DNA of 64,000 nucleotides from a bacterium (GTDB lineage Bacteria > Planctomycetota > Planctomycetia > Isosphaerales > Isosphaeraceae): the NCBI GenBank assembly GCA_016125085.1, contig WGMM01000009.1:238456-302455 (forward strand), given 5' to 3'. Positions 1-8,528 of the stretch are shown one piece after another. The notes under the pieces are model-generated. The model was not told the DNA's origin. It made no database searches and saw nothing but the letters and a program-made list of their open reading frames with translations. Numbering within the stretch: position 1 is the first letter of the stretch; each line of letters starts with the position of its first letter. A program made the translations under genes and the position numbers.

Positions 1-255
1 TTGCGTGAACATCCCGTTGCAGATTCCCCACCAGAATAGGAAGAAGAAGCCAAGACTGGCCAGGAGATAGTTGACGATCGGCGAGATGGCGAAGACGCCG
101 TCCACCTGATGTCGATACAGCAGAATGAATTCGCGCAGCTTGTTGCTGAACGCGACGAAGCACGGGATCAGGATCAGCAGGGCGAAGATGGCGGTCGTCC
201 AGAAAGACGAACCGCCGAGCTTGGTGGGCCGTTTGACAGGTGCCTGAGTGGCCAT
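1..255 (-). CDS. Small membrane protein of the cbb3 oxidase operon (partial, runs off window)
   Basis: Eighty-five codons are visible from an ATG at 253-255 to the window edge without a stop, so the gene is incomplete at its 3' end. Two hydrophobic segments are visible, roughly residues 18-37 and 55-80, separated by a short charged loop (KLREFILLYRHQ). This suggests a two-or-more-helix inner-membrane protein. The start lies 2 bp after the ccoO stop, so it is almost certainly co-transcribed with ccoNO. I do not recognise the family. Position suggests an accessory or assembly subunit of the oxidase, but that is inference from context only. Confidence 0.6.
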   Translation of the reverse strand, partial: MATQAPVKRPTKLGGSSFWTTAIFALLILIPCFVAFSNKLREFILLYRHQVDGVFAISPIVNYLLASLGFFFLFWWGICNGMFTQ

Positions 256-257
256 GT

Positions 258-986
258 TCATTCGCCCTCACCCGCCGCGGGCGCTGCAGCCGGAGCAGCG
301 GACTTCGCTTCCGGCAGACGTAGCGGCGAAGCCTTGTAGTCTTCGTAATAGGGATAGCTTTCCAGCCACGATCCCAGCCATTGCAGGTACAGGATCAAGC
401 TCAGGCCCTTTTTGTTCGGCTTGTCGGGCGAGCCGTCGAAGTACCATTTGTACGAAGGCATCGGCGAACCCGAGATCAGTGCGTTCGGCTGGAACAGGTG
501 GGCGGCGTGCCAGTCGTTCGAGCGGCGGCCACCTTCACGCGAGAGATCCGGGCCGACCCGACGCGTACCGAACATGACGGGACGCTGAAGTTCGTTCTGA
601 TATTCCCAGGCTTCGGAAACAGGGCCGAAACGACGGTCTTCGTTCGAAACCGGGCGGACGAACTGGCTGTGGCAGTGCCAGCATGCTTCGCCAGTGTACG
701 CCTTCCTACCGACGCGGAGTGCCTCGGCCGCACGCTTGTTCAGCCATTCTTCCCGTTCGGGGCCGGGGTTCGCGGGTACTTCGCCGAAGGCAGCCTTGAA
801 CGGTTCGGGGAACCGCTTGGCCAGGTCTTCGAACTGGAAACGGACGTTCGGGTTGACGAGCTGTTCGGCCGTCAGTTCCGGCTGGTCCCTGTACATCAGA
901 ATCGGGACCACGGCCTGCGAAACGAAGGCCAGTGCGAAGAAAAAGAGACCGGCGATGAAGAACACACCGGAGCGATTCTCTAACAT
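258..986 (-). CDS. ccoO: cbb3-type cytochrome c oxidase subunit II (monoheme cytochrome c)
   Basis: This 242-residue protein is the membrane-anchored monoheme subunit that passes electrons to CcoN during oxygen reduction. It has one N-terminal transmembrane helix (about residues 8-30) and then a periplasmic domain. The haem c site CWHCH is at about residues 102-106, within GEACWHCHSQFVRPV, a typical CcoO context. A GSPMPSYKW segment further on supplies the likely axial methionine. The C-terminus is Ala/Pro-rich. It follows ccoN by 31 bp and precedes a small membrane protein by 2 bp, all in one minus-strand operon. Family assignment is firm; no ccoP is visible in the window. Confidence 0.92.
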   Translation of the reverse strand: MLENRSGVFFIAGLFFFALAFVSQAVVPILMYRDQPELTAEQLVNPNVRFQFEDLAKRFPEPFKAAFGEVPANPGPEREEWLNKRAAEALRVGRKAYTGEACWHCHSQFVRPVSNEDRRFGPVSEAWEYQNELQRPVMFGTRRVGPDLSREGGRRSNDWHAAHLFQPNALISGSPMPSYKWYFDGSPDKPNKKGLSLILYLQWLGSWLESYPYYEDYKASPLRLPEAKSAAPAAAPAAGEGE

Positions 987-1017
987 GGGGGATGACTCCT
1001 CGTAGTCTCCGGGTGGA

Positions 1018-2439
1018 TCAGGCGGTTTGGGCCACAGCGGCGGAACCGGCGGCTTCGGCCTTGCGTTCGGCGATGGCCTTCATCCAGGTCAGCAGCATGT
1101 GTGTCATGAACAGCAGGTGGCTGGCGAACATCAGCGTGCCGGCGATCATCCGAATGGCCCACCAGGGGATGGAGAAGGCGATGACGTCGCTCCACGGAGC
1201 CAGGCTGGCCCACATGTAGCCCTGGAACAGGCCCAGGACGATCAGGTCAAAGGCCATGATGGTGATGCCGACGACGGACAGCCAGTAGTGCCATTCCAGC
1301 ATGCGGCGGCTGTACCATTCGGTTCGCCAGATGCGCGGCAGCAGATAGACCGTCACGCCGATGAGCCACTGGCTGAATACGCCGTACATGACCATGTGGG
1401 CGTGGCCGACGACCCAGTCGGAGAAGTGAATCAGGGCCTGGAAGGTGAGGGTGGTCTGGAAAGCACACTGGAGGCACGTCAGGAAGTAGAACACCATGCC
1501 GGTGTAGAACCAGCGGATGGGCATGTTGTCCTTCAGGGCCGAAAGGCTTCCCTTGATCGTGGCGAAGAAGTTCACGACGACGGTCGTCACGACCATCTCC
1601 ACGGCGATCGTCGAGAGCACGGCCCCGTATTGCAGGAACATCGGGATCGGCGTGTACAGGAAGTGGTGGATGCCTGTCAGCGGATAGAAAAACGCCAGGC
1701 CCCAGAAGCCCACGAGCGAAAGACCGTGGCTCCAGATCGGCTTCTTGAGCATGATCGGCACGAAGTAATACATCATGCCCCAGCCCAGCGGCGTCACGAA
1801 CAGGCCGACCAGGTCGTGAATGAACAGGCCGCCCACCGCCCCGGCGGAGGTGCCGTTCACGAAGTATTGAGGTATGAAGTTACCCATGGCGTAGGTCAGG
1901 AACGTCCAGATGAACGCTGCCGTGAAATACCACAGCGTGACGTACATGGGGCCCTTCAAATGGCGGATCGGGGCCATGAAGTTGATGGCCACCAGGCCCA
2001 GCCCCGCCTGGGCGAGCGGGTCGATCCAGACTGGCGTTTCGCCCCATTCCAGGCCCTGAGCTTCACCCATGAGCAGACCCACGACCGTTCCCAGCACGAC
2101 GACCTGCCAGGCGAAGAAGATGAAGTAGGAAAGGCGTTTGTCAGCCACGGGGCGGAGTGTCAGCCGCGGTACGACCCAGTGGAGCATGCCCAGAAACGCA
2201 CTGGCGATAAAGCCATAGGCGACACCGTTCGTGTGCACCATGCGCCACCGACCGGGCGAAAGCAGTTCGATTCCGGAAAATGGGTTGTAGCGGATGAGCT
2301 GGAAGCCCATCAGGAAGCCGCCGGTCATGGCAACGGCCAGGTAGAGGGCGGCGCTGATGAGATACCAGCGCACAAGACGCTCGTCCACCAGTTCGTCGTG
2401 ACGGGGAATTTCGGCCGTCGAGGTCGGCTCCGTTCGCAC
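1018..2439 (-). CDS. ccoN: cbb3-type cytochrome c oxidase subunit I
   Basis: The 473-residue polytopic protein (about 12 helices) is the catalytic haem-copper subunit of a C-family oxidase. Visible ligands fit the family: His69 in RMVHTNG and His348 for low-spin haem b, His346 in VGHAHM for the high-spin haem, and His208 (FIHDLVG), His258 and His259 (GIHHF) for CuB. Tyr252 sits six residues before His258, where C-family enzymes carry the cross-linked tyrosine. Neighbours are a cytochrome c and membrane protein upstream and ccoO downstream, so this is a complete catalytic core for high-affinity respiration. Confidence 0.92.
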   Translation of the reverse strand: MRTEPTSTAEIPRHDELVDERLVRWYLISAALYLAVAMTGGFLMGFQLIRYNPFSGIELLSPGRWRMVHTNGVAYGFIASAFLGMLHWVVPRLTLRPVADKRLSYFIFFAWQVVVLGTVVGLLMGEAQGLEWGETPVWIDPLAQAGLGLVAINFMAPIRHLKGPMYVTLWYFTAAFIWTFLTYAMGNFIPQYFVNGTSAGAVGGLFIHDLVGLFVTPLGWGMMYYFVPIMLKKPIWSHGLSLVGFWGLAFFYPLTGIHHFLYTPIPMFLQYGAVLSTIAVEMVVTTVVVNFFATIKGSLSALKDNMPIRWFYTGMVFYFLTCLQCAFQTTLTFQALIHFSDWVVGHAHMVMYGVFSQWLIGVTVYLLPRIWRTEWYSRRMLEWHYWLSVVGITIMAFDLIVLGLFQGYMWASLAPWSDVIAFSIPWWAIRMIAGTLMFASHLLFMTHMLLTWMKAIAERKAEAAGSAAVAQTA

Positions 2440-2509
2440 GGTGTCTATCCTCCAGAATGTCGGAACGAATGAGTGAGAGATCGATATACAGGGCTATGAC
2501 CGGAAACGA

Positions 2510-3154
2510 TCAGTCGGCAGAGGACCCACGAGCGGGCGAAAACTCGCCCCAGGGAGCCAGAAGGGCGATCGTCGCACCGAAGACGGCGTGAGTCGCCGCG
2601 GCCACCCACCAGGGAAGATATTCCCCGCTTGTGATCCAGTTGCCACCGAAGAATGCCGGCTGAAGCCAGGAGAGAATGCCGTAGAAGTTGATGGCCCAGA
2701 TCGCCAGGCTGACCACCACTCCAACCACCAGTCTGGGGACCAGACCTTTGCCGAACCGGTTCACCGCCATGTAGACAGGAACGCCCAGCAGCATGCCGGT
2801 TCCCAGATAAAGGCAACAGCCCAGGGCCAGAATCAGTCCGTCCGGAACGGTTTCGGTCTGGCCGCCAGCCTGAGTCAGATTCAGGGCTTTTTCGCCGAGC
2901 GGAAAAGTCAGGTAAACGCGGATCAGCTGGAGCGGATCCTTGGCTGCGAAAACCGAGCCGATGACGTTGAACATCAGGCTGACCACGGCACCGAAGACAC
3001 CGAGCATAAAACCCGCGGCGGCTTCGTAGTAGACATAATGCCCCTGAGGTACCCAGGCATTGGGTTCCGGCAGGATCTCGGCTTGTTCTTTCTCCAGCTC
3101 GCTGACTCTCTGCTTGAGCCGCTGGAGTTCCTGTTCGATCGCTTGCGTTTCCAT
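2510..3154 (-). CDS. Membrane protein of the cbb3 operon, unknown function
   Basis: The 214-residue protein begins with a short coiled-coil-like stretch (about residues 1-25, EQELQRLKQRVSELEKEQ). Four or five hydrophobic segments follow between about residues 45 and 205. It lies between the diheme cytochrome c gene (80 bp upstream) and ccoN (70 bp downstream) on the same strand. I do not recognise a named family. It carries no CxxCH, so it is not a cytochrome. A structural or quinone-side membrane subunit specific to planctomycete oxidase operons is a guess from position. Confidence 0.75.
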   Translation of the reverse strand: METQAIEQELQRLKQRVSELEKEQAEILPEPNAWVPQGHYVYYEAAAGFMLGVFGAVVSLMFNVIGSVFAAKDPLQLIRVYLTFPLGEKALNLTQAGGQTETVPDGLILALGCCLYLGTGMLLGVPVYMAVNRFGKGLVPRLVVGVVVSLAIWAINFYGILSWLQPAFFGGNWITSGEYLPWWVAAATHAVFGATIALLAPWGEFSPARGSSAD

Positions 3155-3234
3155 GTTGTCCCTGGCTCCGCGTTACTGGCCCAAGACGTTCGGACGAATT
3201 CGTACTCGAAACGATTCGGTACGGCTTTCGGCGG

Positions 3235-4296
3235 TCACTCGCCTGAGCCGGACGCCGCCGGTTCCGACTGGCCCGTGGCCACTCCCGGTAGCGGCTTGAG
3301 AATGATCGAAGGCGGAATGATTCCGTTGCGGCGGCTGTCGTAGATGCTCATGACATAGGCCACGAGATCCCAGATTTTCTCAGGTTCGTTTTCGAACTGG
3401 GAACGAAACGCCGGCATCGAGGTGCCGTTGATACCGGCTTCGATGCGACGGTAGACGTCGAGAGGATCCGTGCCACCCCTCAACATCCCGGCAGTGATGT
3501 CGGCCGCCTTGTTCGGGTTCCCCCAGCTGTCGTTGGGCAGGGCGTCAGTGACTTCGCCGCGACCTTCGTCTCCGTGGCACTTGTTGCACCCGATCGAAAG
3601 GAACAGATCCTTTCCGGCCTTAACGTGAGCATCGGTCAGTGCAGGCATGGGTGCCCGGGGATTCACGACGTTGACCCGGGCCTCTTTCCACTGGTCCAGA
3701 ATGCCCTGAACCATTCCGGGCACTGCCGCCGCGTCGATCTTGCCGTCGAATTCGGCCGCCTCGCCCAGAAGGGCTTCCAGCTCGCCCCGGTGCGTCAGCG
3801 CGAGCACGTAATCGGTGACCGCTTCGAGATCCTGTGGGGCGAGCAGGTCAAACGAAGGCATCGAAGTACCCATGATGCCCCGGCGAATCGTACGCAGAAT
3901 ATCTTCCCGTAAGGGTTTGGAACCGTAAATCGTCGAAGTGAACTTGAACATCCCCTTACGGTAATCGCGTGGCTTGGGGATCATGTAAGCCGCCTGCGGA
4001 CCGTTGCCGTCACCGGTCACGCCGTGGCACTGCTGACAGTATTGTTTGTAGACTGCCGCGCCCTGTTTCAGATGATTCGGGTTCATGTCCGGCTGGCCGA
4101 GCAACTTCGGACGCTCTACCGTGCCGCAGTACTCAGTCAGGACTTTCTTGATGCTTTCCTGGTTCTCGGGCGAAAGCGCCGTGACCTGGGCGCTGGGCAC
4201 GTATGCTTCCTGTACCGGCGGGGCACAGCCAGCGACATACCACGTTGCCGGACCGAGAAGCATGACGGCCAGGCGGCTGCCTCGGATCAAGGACAT
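3235..4296 (-). CDS. Diheme cytochrome c lipoprotein, likely electron donor to the cbb3 oxidase
   Basis: The product is 353 residues from the ATG at 4294-4296. That start is preferred over an upstream one at 4389 because it is preceded by GGAG and gives a clean lipoprotein signal ending in the lipobox YVAGC (Cys24). Two haem c sites are visible, CQQCH at 87-91 and CNKCH at 237-241. Each is followed by a GTSMP motif supplying the axial methionine, so the protein is two fused class I cytochrome c domains. As first gene of the operon feeding ccoN/ccoO it probably replaces the diheme CcoP role as a membrane-tethered donor. That functional replacement is inference. Confidence 0.85.
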   Translation of the reverse strand: MSLIRGSRLAVMLLGPATWYVAGCAPPVQEAYVPSAQVTALSPENQESIKKVLTEYCGTVERPKLLGQPDMNPNHLKQGAAVYKQYCQQCHGVTGDGNGPQAAYMIPKPRDYRKGMFKFTSTIYGSKPLREDILRTIRRGIMGTSMPSFDLLAPQDLEAVTDYVLALTHRGELEALLGEAAEFDGKIDAAAVPGMVQGILDQWKEARVNVVNPRAPMPALTDAHVKAGKDLFLSIGCNKCHGDEGRGEVTDALPNDSWGNPNKAADITAGMLRGGTDPLDVYRRIEAGINGTSMPAFRSQFENEPEKIWDLVAYVMSIYDSRRNGIIPPSIILKPLPGVATGQSEPAASGSGE

Positions 4297-4606
4297 GATA
4301 GGAAATACTCCAATTTGATGAGACGAGAGGGCTCGGCGGAACACCGCTCTCATGCCGATACAGTTAGCACATCGTGAAAAAAGTTGCAAGAATCCGACAA
4401 GGAAATCCAGTTATTTTCCGGAATGGATTCGAACGCGAAATGCCGAAATTGCCGAAACTCAAATGATTTCTGGATTTCGGCCTCGTCCGGAAGGTGGACG
4501 AATGTGCGATATGTCTCGAAATCGCGAGGCTTCGATGCGTCCAGGGTTCGTGACTATGCACGGACATCCCGTCAACGTGAGACGATCCTTTTGCGATTGT
4601 CGCAAG

Positions 4607-5173
4607 TCATTCGATCCAGCCTAGCTCGCGGGCTTTTGATATGAGTTTTTCGCCGGTACTCTCCGCGTCGAGATCGGTCCTTATCGCGGCGATTCGACCA
4701 TCGCGCCCAATAAAATAGGCCCAGCGATGCGGGATTTCCCTGCCCGTGCCGACAGCTCCCCACTGAATCGCGGTCGTTCGAGTCGGGTCAGCCAGGATTG
4801 TCAGATTCAAGCCCTTTTCGAGTGCAAACGGGGTCAAATATTTCGGCTTGTCGCAAGAGGCTGCTACCAGACCGATACCGTGATTTTTGAGCGTGCTTGC
4901 GGCTTGATCCGCGGATTTCAAGAGACGTTCCACATTGCCAGTATATGCCTTGGGGAACCAGACGACGATCAGAGGACCGCGAGAGACCAATGCGTCGAGG
5001 CTATGTGTCTTTCCGTCGGTACCGGTCAGTCGAAACTCGGGCGCTTTCATCCCGATCCAGTTTGCCGGAGAAATCTCGGGTGGCTCTTGTCGCACGGCGG
5101 CAACAGCCGTCGCAGGTGAGAAGGGTAACCAGAGAGTGACCAGAACGAGTGAGAGGACAGAACTCGAATTCAC
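4607..5173 (-). CDS. Exported peroxiredoxin-like (AhpC/TSA fold) protein lacking the peroxidatic Cys
   Basis: The 188-residue protein has an N-terminal signal peptide (hydrophobic to about residue 26). The fold is a peroxiredoxin/BCP type, starting GMKAPEFRLTGTDGKTHSLD. In the active-site loop, where BCP proteins read PKxxTPGCT, this one reads PKAYTGNV (about residues 74-81), so the peroxidatic cysteine is replaced by Val81. The only mature-region cysteine is Cys107 in AASCDKP. It is therefore probably not a conventional peroxidase; a binding or redox-sensor role is possible. It is a single gene between the oxidase operon and a PEP-CTERM gene. Confidence 0.75.
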   Translation of the reverse strand: MNSSSVLSLVLVTLWLPFSPATAVAAVRQEPPEISPANWIGMKAPEFRLTGTDGKTHSLDALVSRGPLIVVWFPKAYTGNVERLLKSADQAASTLKNHGIGLVAASCDKPKYLTPFALEKGLNLTILADPTRTTAIQWGAVGTGREIPHRWAYFIGRDGRIAAIRTDLDAESTGEKLISKARELGWIE

Positions 5174-5412
5174 GCCAAAGTCCTGAGGGGGAACGCCAGT
5201 TCAACCTTTCCTGACGATACGCAGATTTCCTGAAAGCCATTATATGAGCTTGCTGGAAGAATCGGCAGATGGACGGAGTGAATCCGGATAAAACGGAAGA
5301 CCGCGAGACAATCGCTCTGGAGAGCTTTGTGTCGCGGTCGTCGTTTCTCTGTATCTCTTGCTTTCGATCTTGCCTGAGAAAATCCGCTCTCGTCGTTTTC
5401 GAGACCGGGGAT
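5174..5412. other. Intergenic stretch, nothing recognised
   Basis: This 239-bp gap lies between the peroxiredoxin-like gene and the PEP-CTERM gene, both on the minus strand. It presumably carries the promoter of the former. No strong hairpin, RNA gene or credible small ORF was seen. Confidence 0.4.
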
Positions 5413-6084
5413 TCAGTTCGCCGATCGAACGGTTTTGGATCGATTACGTCGAGCGATCGCACCGACGACGAGAGTCGCGAGCGCTCCCAGAACGTAAGTC
5501 GAAGGCTCCGGGACGGCTGTCGTTGAGTAGCGAATGTTGGCGATGGCCCAGCCGCCGGAAATGCCGCCAGGGTTTTCGATCACAATGCGGTTGAAGGCGA
5601 AATTCGGCGCGAAACCGGCGAAGAGCAATGCTCCGGCGTCACCGTTCACTGTTCGCTCAATCGATCCGATTTCGTTCAGATCGTCGAAGAAAGAGACGAG
5701 GAAAGTCGCTTCGTTGAATACTGCGCCTTGAAGTTCGAATCCGAACGTCTTCACAGGTTGCGTTATCTTGAGTTCCAGAGGTGAGATGCTGTCGTGGATA
5801 AGAATTTCCGGATTGGACGACTCCGTAGCGGGCGGACTCCCCCACGTTTCCCAGTTATCGGGGTCGACGACCGATTTCACGACAGTGGGAGAAAACTCGA
5901 TACTCTGTGAACCCTGTGTGAGTACTTGTACCGTATCGCCGATTCCGTAGCCCGAGAGCGACATCAGCGTCGTACCGTTCACGTATTCTGAGTTCGGAGT
6001 CGAAATCGGAAAAAGTTCGATCGCGGCGGATTCGGGAAGGGAACTCGCAACAAGCATCGTCAGAACGATCGCGATCGATCGCAT
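5413..6084 (-). CDS. PEP-CTERM sorting domain protein
   Basis: The 223-residue exported protein starts with a signal peptide (MRSIAIVLTMLVASSLPESA). It ends with a classic PEP-CTERM tripartite tail: VPEPSTYVLG at about residue 190, a hydrophobic helix, then an Arg-rich cluster (ARRNRSK). This tail directs recognition and cleavage by an exosortase and surface or exopolysaccharide association. The body is a beta-rich domain with no catalytic motif I recognise. It is monocistronic, and there is no exosortase gene in the window. Confidence 0.8.
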   Translation of the reverse strand: MRSIAIVLTMLVASSLPESAAIELFPISTPNSEYVNGTTLMSLSGYGIGDTVQVLTQGSQSIEFSPTVVKSVVDPDNWETWGSPPATESSNPEILIHDSISPLELKITQPVKTFGFELQGAVFNEATFLVSFFDDLNEIGSIERTVNGDAGALLFAGFAPNFAFNRIVIENPGGISGGWAIANIRYSTTAVPEPSTYVLGALATLVVGAIARRNRSKTVRSAN

Positions 6085-6140
6085 GATATTCGGTCCTTAT
6101 TCAGACTTGGCGAGTTCGAAGCCGACACAATGTCTTACGA

Positions 6141-6374
6141 ATGGAGAAATGCACGACCATCTTCATGCATTCCGACATTGACATGTCTCTGCTTTCGGAT
6201 CTCAAAGACTGGCAGATTCAGTGTTTGGATGCGTTCTTCGGGAAATTCGTTGCGGATTGTGCAGAAAGCGACGGTTATGATTGCCTAAAACCGAAAGTTC
6301 AGATTAAGTTGAGAATTCCGGAATCGATTCCCTATGATGAATATTCGAAATTCGACGGTTGGATTCTCTTGTGA
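6141..6374 (+). CDS. Small hypothetical protein (77 aa)
   Basis: An ATG-initiated ORF of 77 residues rich in Asp, Lys, Cys and aromatic residues with an acidic, compositionally ordinary sequence. It ends 39 bp before acpS. The codon mix is more AT-rich than its neighbours, and no clear Shine-Dalgarno precedes the ATG. I do not recognise it. It could be a short real gene, or the C-terminal remnant of an acquired one. Confidence 0.3.
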   Translation: MEKCTTIFMHSDIDMSLLSDLKDWQIQCLDAFFGKFVADCAESDGYDCLKPKVQIKLRIPESIPYDEYSKFDGWILL

Positions 6375-6413
6375 CTGAGCGATTTCGGTCGCTCTGCGGG
6401 AGCCGGTTCGGAC

Positions 6414-6848
6414 GTGCACATCATCGGTATCGGAACCGACATCACGGAATGCCCCAGGATCGGGCGGATGATACAGGATCATGGCGAATTGTTTCTGAGG
6501 CGCGTTTACACGGAGCGCGAAATCGATTACTGCAACTCACGCAAGCAATCGACAGAACATTTCGCAGGAAGATGGGCGGCGAAAGAGGCCGTATTGAAGG
6601 CCTTAGGAACGGGCTGGATTCGCGGAATCTCCTGGCGTGACGTCGAAATACGGAATAACCCGAGCGGAGCGCCACTCGTCCTTCTTCATGCCGGCACAAG
6701 AGATATCGCCGAGTCGAGAGGCGTTCGACAGGTGCTGGTCACGATCTCTCATTGCCGTACTTATGCGACCGCTTATGCCGTCGCTCTTGCCCAGGAGAAT
6801 TTGCCTCCGATCGTGCCTTCGCATTTCGACGACGACATCCCGTTCTGA
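6414..6848 (+). CDS. acpS: Holo-[acyl-carrier-protein] synthase
   Basis: The enzyme transfers 4'-phosphopantetheine from CoA to apo-ACP, activating fatty acid synthesis in the cytoplasm. The 144-residue protein opens with MHIIGIGTDITE, whose Asp9 binds the metal. It carries the second family motif FAGRWAAKEAVLKAL with Glu58. The start is GTG at 6414. The C-terminus has an acidic extension of about 15 residues beyond the usual AcpS end. A terminator hairpin lies between it and the convergent DUF6807 gene. Confidence 0.92.
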   Translation: MHIIGIGTDITECPRIGRMIQDHGELFLRRVYTEREIDYCNSRKQSTEHFAGRWAAKEAVLKALGTGWIRGISWRDVEIRNNPSGAPLVLLHAGTRDIAESRGVRQVLVTISHCRTYATAYAVALAQENLPPIVPSHFDDDIPF

Positions 6849-6869
6849 ACTGGCCCGAACGGGATTGGA

Positions 6870-6917
6870 CAGAACAAAATAAGATCGAGCTGGCCAGCGT
6901 GAGCCCGGGCCAGCTCG
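6870..6917 (-). terminator. Rho-independent terminator between acpS and the DUF6807 gene
   Basis: A perfect 10-bp stem (CGAGCTGGCC at 6886-6895 with GGCCAGCTCG at 6908-6917) encloses a 12-nt loop. On the minus strand it is followed by a T-rich run (ATCTTATTTTGTT), so it should terminate the DUF6807 transcript. It may also stop acpS transcription. Confidence 0.75.
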
Positions 6918-6936
6918 TCAGGACGAATCGACTCTG

Positions 6937-8139
6937 TCACCTGGCTCCGGCGGAGTAAGCCCTGAAAGAGTCGGCGATGCCGGCATCGGCTGCACGTCCG
7001 TCATGGAAAATGACGCGATAGCCGAAACGGATCTTCTTGCCTGGTTCCAGGGTGTGCTCGCCCGTTTTGCCGAGGCCGAAGTCCTTGTAGCCGAATGGGT
7101 TCGCTGCGAACAGGCCGTAATTGCGCACATGCCAGTGGGTCGGGTAGCGGAAACTGTCAGGGTGGTTCAGGATCGCGACGCCGACGGTCTTGCCGTCGAT
7201 AATGCCCGAATAATCGACCCAGGGCGAGCTTTTGCCCCAGGCAACATCGTCTTCGATGCCTTCGGCATTGATAATTTTGCCACCCTTTTTGGCTTTGGTG
7301 TCGAGAACGCTCGGGACGCGCAGGCCGAACATTCCTTCTTTCGTATCGCCGAAAACCGCGGCTTTGTCGGCGGGAGCCTTCAGGGTGATCGTCACGTCCA
7401 TCACACGCTGGTCGGCGACGGCATAGACGACAATCGTATTCTCTTCGCTGAGAACGAGTTTGCCCGAATTGTCACGCCATTCCACTTCGGACAGAAGCGT
7501 TCCGGCGAGGGGACCGCCTTCAGCACTTGCGTTGACGACCGTCTTGGTGCCGAAGTGCGGCTTTTCACCGTTGATCGGGTCCGCGGCCCAGAAGTCGATG
7601 CCGTTGACGTTGCCGAAAGTCATCCACATCGAGCGCTGGTGCGGGTGGTCGCGATCCTCGCCTTCGACGGTTTCGATCGGATAGGCTCTCGTCATTTTCT
7701 GGCCGCCGGGACCATAAACGGGATAGATGATCGGCTTCGAACCCGACTGGGCCAGAGCGGTAAAGAACGGCTTTCCGTGCACAGAGAAGCTGATGCCCGC
7801 TCCGTCGTCCGAATTCATGACACCATTCCCGCTTGCGGCGACTGACTTTACAGGTACCGTTCCGCCTTTGAGTTCCATCCCTGCCGGAACGATGGCCACG
7901 GCTTTGTCAGGAGCTTCTGGCCCGATACCGACCTGTATCAGGAGCGACCGGTCCGAACCCGGCGGCTTGGCTTCGTAAAGACCTGGTTTGAGGCCACCTG
8001 AAGGAAAGGTGACGGGCGCGGCGACCTTGAGTGCCGGGAGCTTCGGCAGTGTGAGGGCCTCGTCGCCCTGGGTCGCACAGGGCGAGAACACGGCTGCCAT
8101 CAAAGTGGCGAATGCGATTCGGCTGAAGGGGGGAATCAT
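6937..8139 (-). CDS. PmoA-like (DUF6807) family exported protein
   Basis: The 400-residue protein has a signal peptide (about residues 1-25). The rest matches the 'methane oxygenase PmoA' (PF14100, DUF6807) family common in planctomycetes. Recognisable landmarks are HPHQRSMWMTFGNVNG and the terminal HWHVRNYGLFAANPFG segment. Despite the name, the family is unrelated to particulate methane monooxygenase; members often sit in glycan-degradation contexts and are predicted beta-sandwich sugar-binding or hydrolytic proteins. Function here is not determined. It is monocistronic, with a terminator downstream. Confidence 0.8.
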   Translation of the reverse strand: MIPPFSRIAFATLMAAVFSPCATQGDEALTLPKLPALKVAAPVTFPSGGLKPGLYEAKPPGSDRSLLIQVGIGPEAPDKAVAIVPAGMELKGGTVPVKSVAASGNGVMNSDDGAGISFSVHGKPFFTALAQSGSKPIIYPVYGPGGQKMTRAYPIETVEGEDRDHPHQRSMWMTFGNVNGIDFWAADPINGEKPHFGTKTVVNASAEGGPLAGTLLSEVEWRDNSGKLVLSEENTIVVYAVADQRVMDVTITLKAPADKAAVFGDTKEGMFGLRVPSVLDTKAKKGGKIINAEGIEDDVAWGKSSPWVDYSGIIDGKTVGVAILNHPDSFRYPTHWHVRNYGLFAANPFGYKDFGLGKTGEHTLEPGKKIRFGYRVIFHDGRAADAGIADSFRAYSAGAR

Positions 8140-8528
8140 GGCGGCGTTCTCTGGAATGAAGGCTGTTTTTCTGGCGTTTCGTCGTCGGGCGACGTGAGGC
8201 GGCGTGATGTTATACCGGCTTGCCCGGACGAGTCTGGACGATTCGACGTCAGTTTGACAGGGCCGCCAACCGAGGGCAAGACCGAAGACTCGTGCGGTTT
8301 CCGTGAACGTTTCGACTTCTTCGAATCGTCCGGGTACGTCGATGCGAAACAGGCGGATTGATCTTGACCGAAACCGGGGAATTGGTCAGAGTGTGCGGCA
8401 GAATGGGTTTCGGCACGCGGCAGGACTATCGCGGGCCTTCGTTCTCCCACCGTCTCTTCGCCGGGACCGGTCCGCCGCTCATGCACGTCGGCGTGGTCTC
8501 AACCGCTCGAAAGCAAGGATGTGACGTC
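8140..8528. other. Divergent intergenic region
   Basis: This 389-bp region separates the divergent DUF6807 and OmpH-like genes and must contain both promoters. The ORFs that cross it look like chance frames. An AAGGA ribosome-binding site is seen just before the ATG at 8529. No RNA gene was recognised. Confidence 0.4.

Noticed and set aside
1027..2472. Long plus-strand ORF opposite ccoN
   Set aside because: It has a low-complexity, His/Gln/Asp/Arg-rich composition and mirrors the ccoN codons; it is a shadow frame.
6937..8139. Particulate methane monooxygenase subunit A because of the family name PmoA
   Set aside because: The sequence has no membrane helices and fits DUF6807; the name is historical. 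Methane oxidation is not supported.
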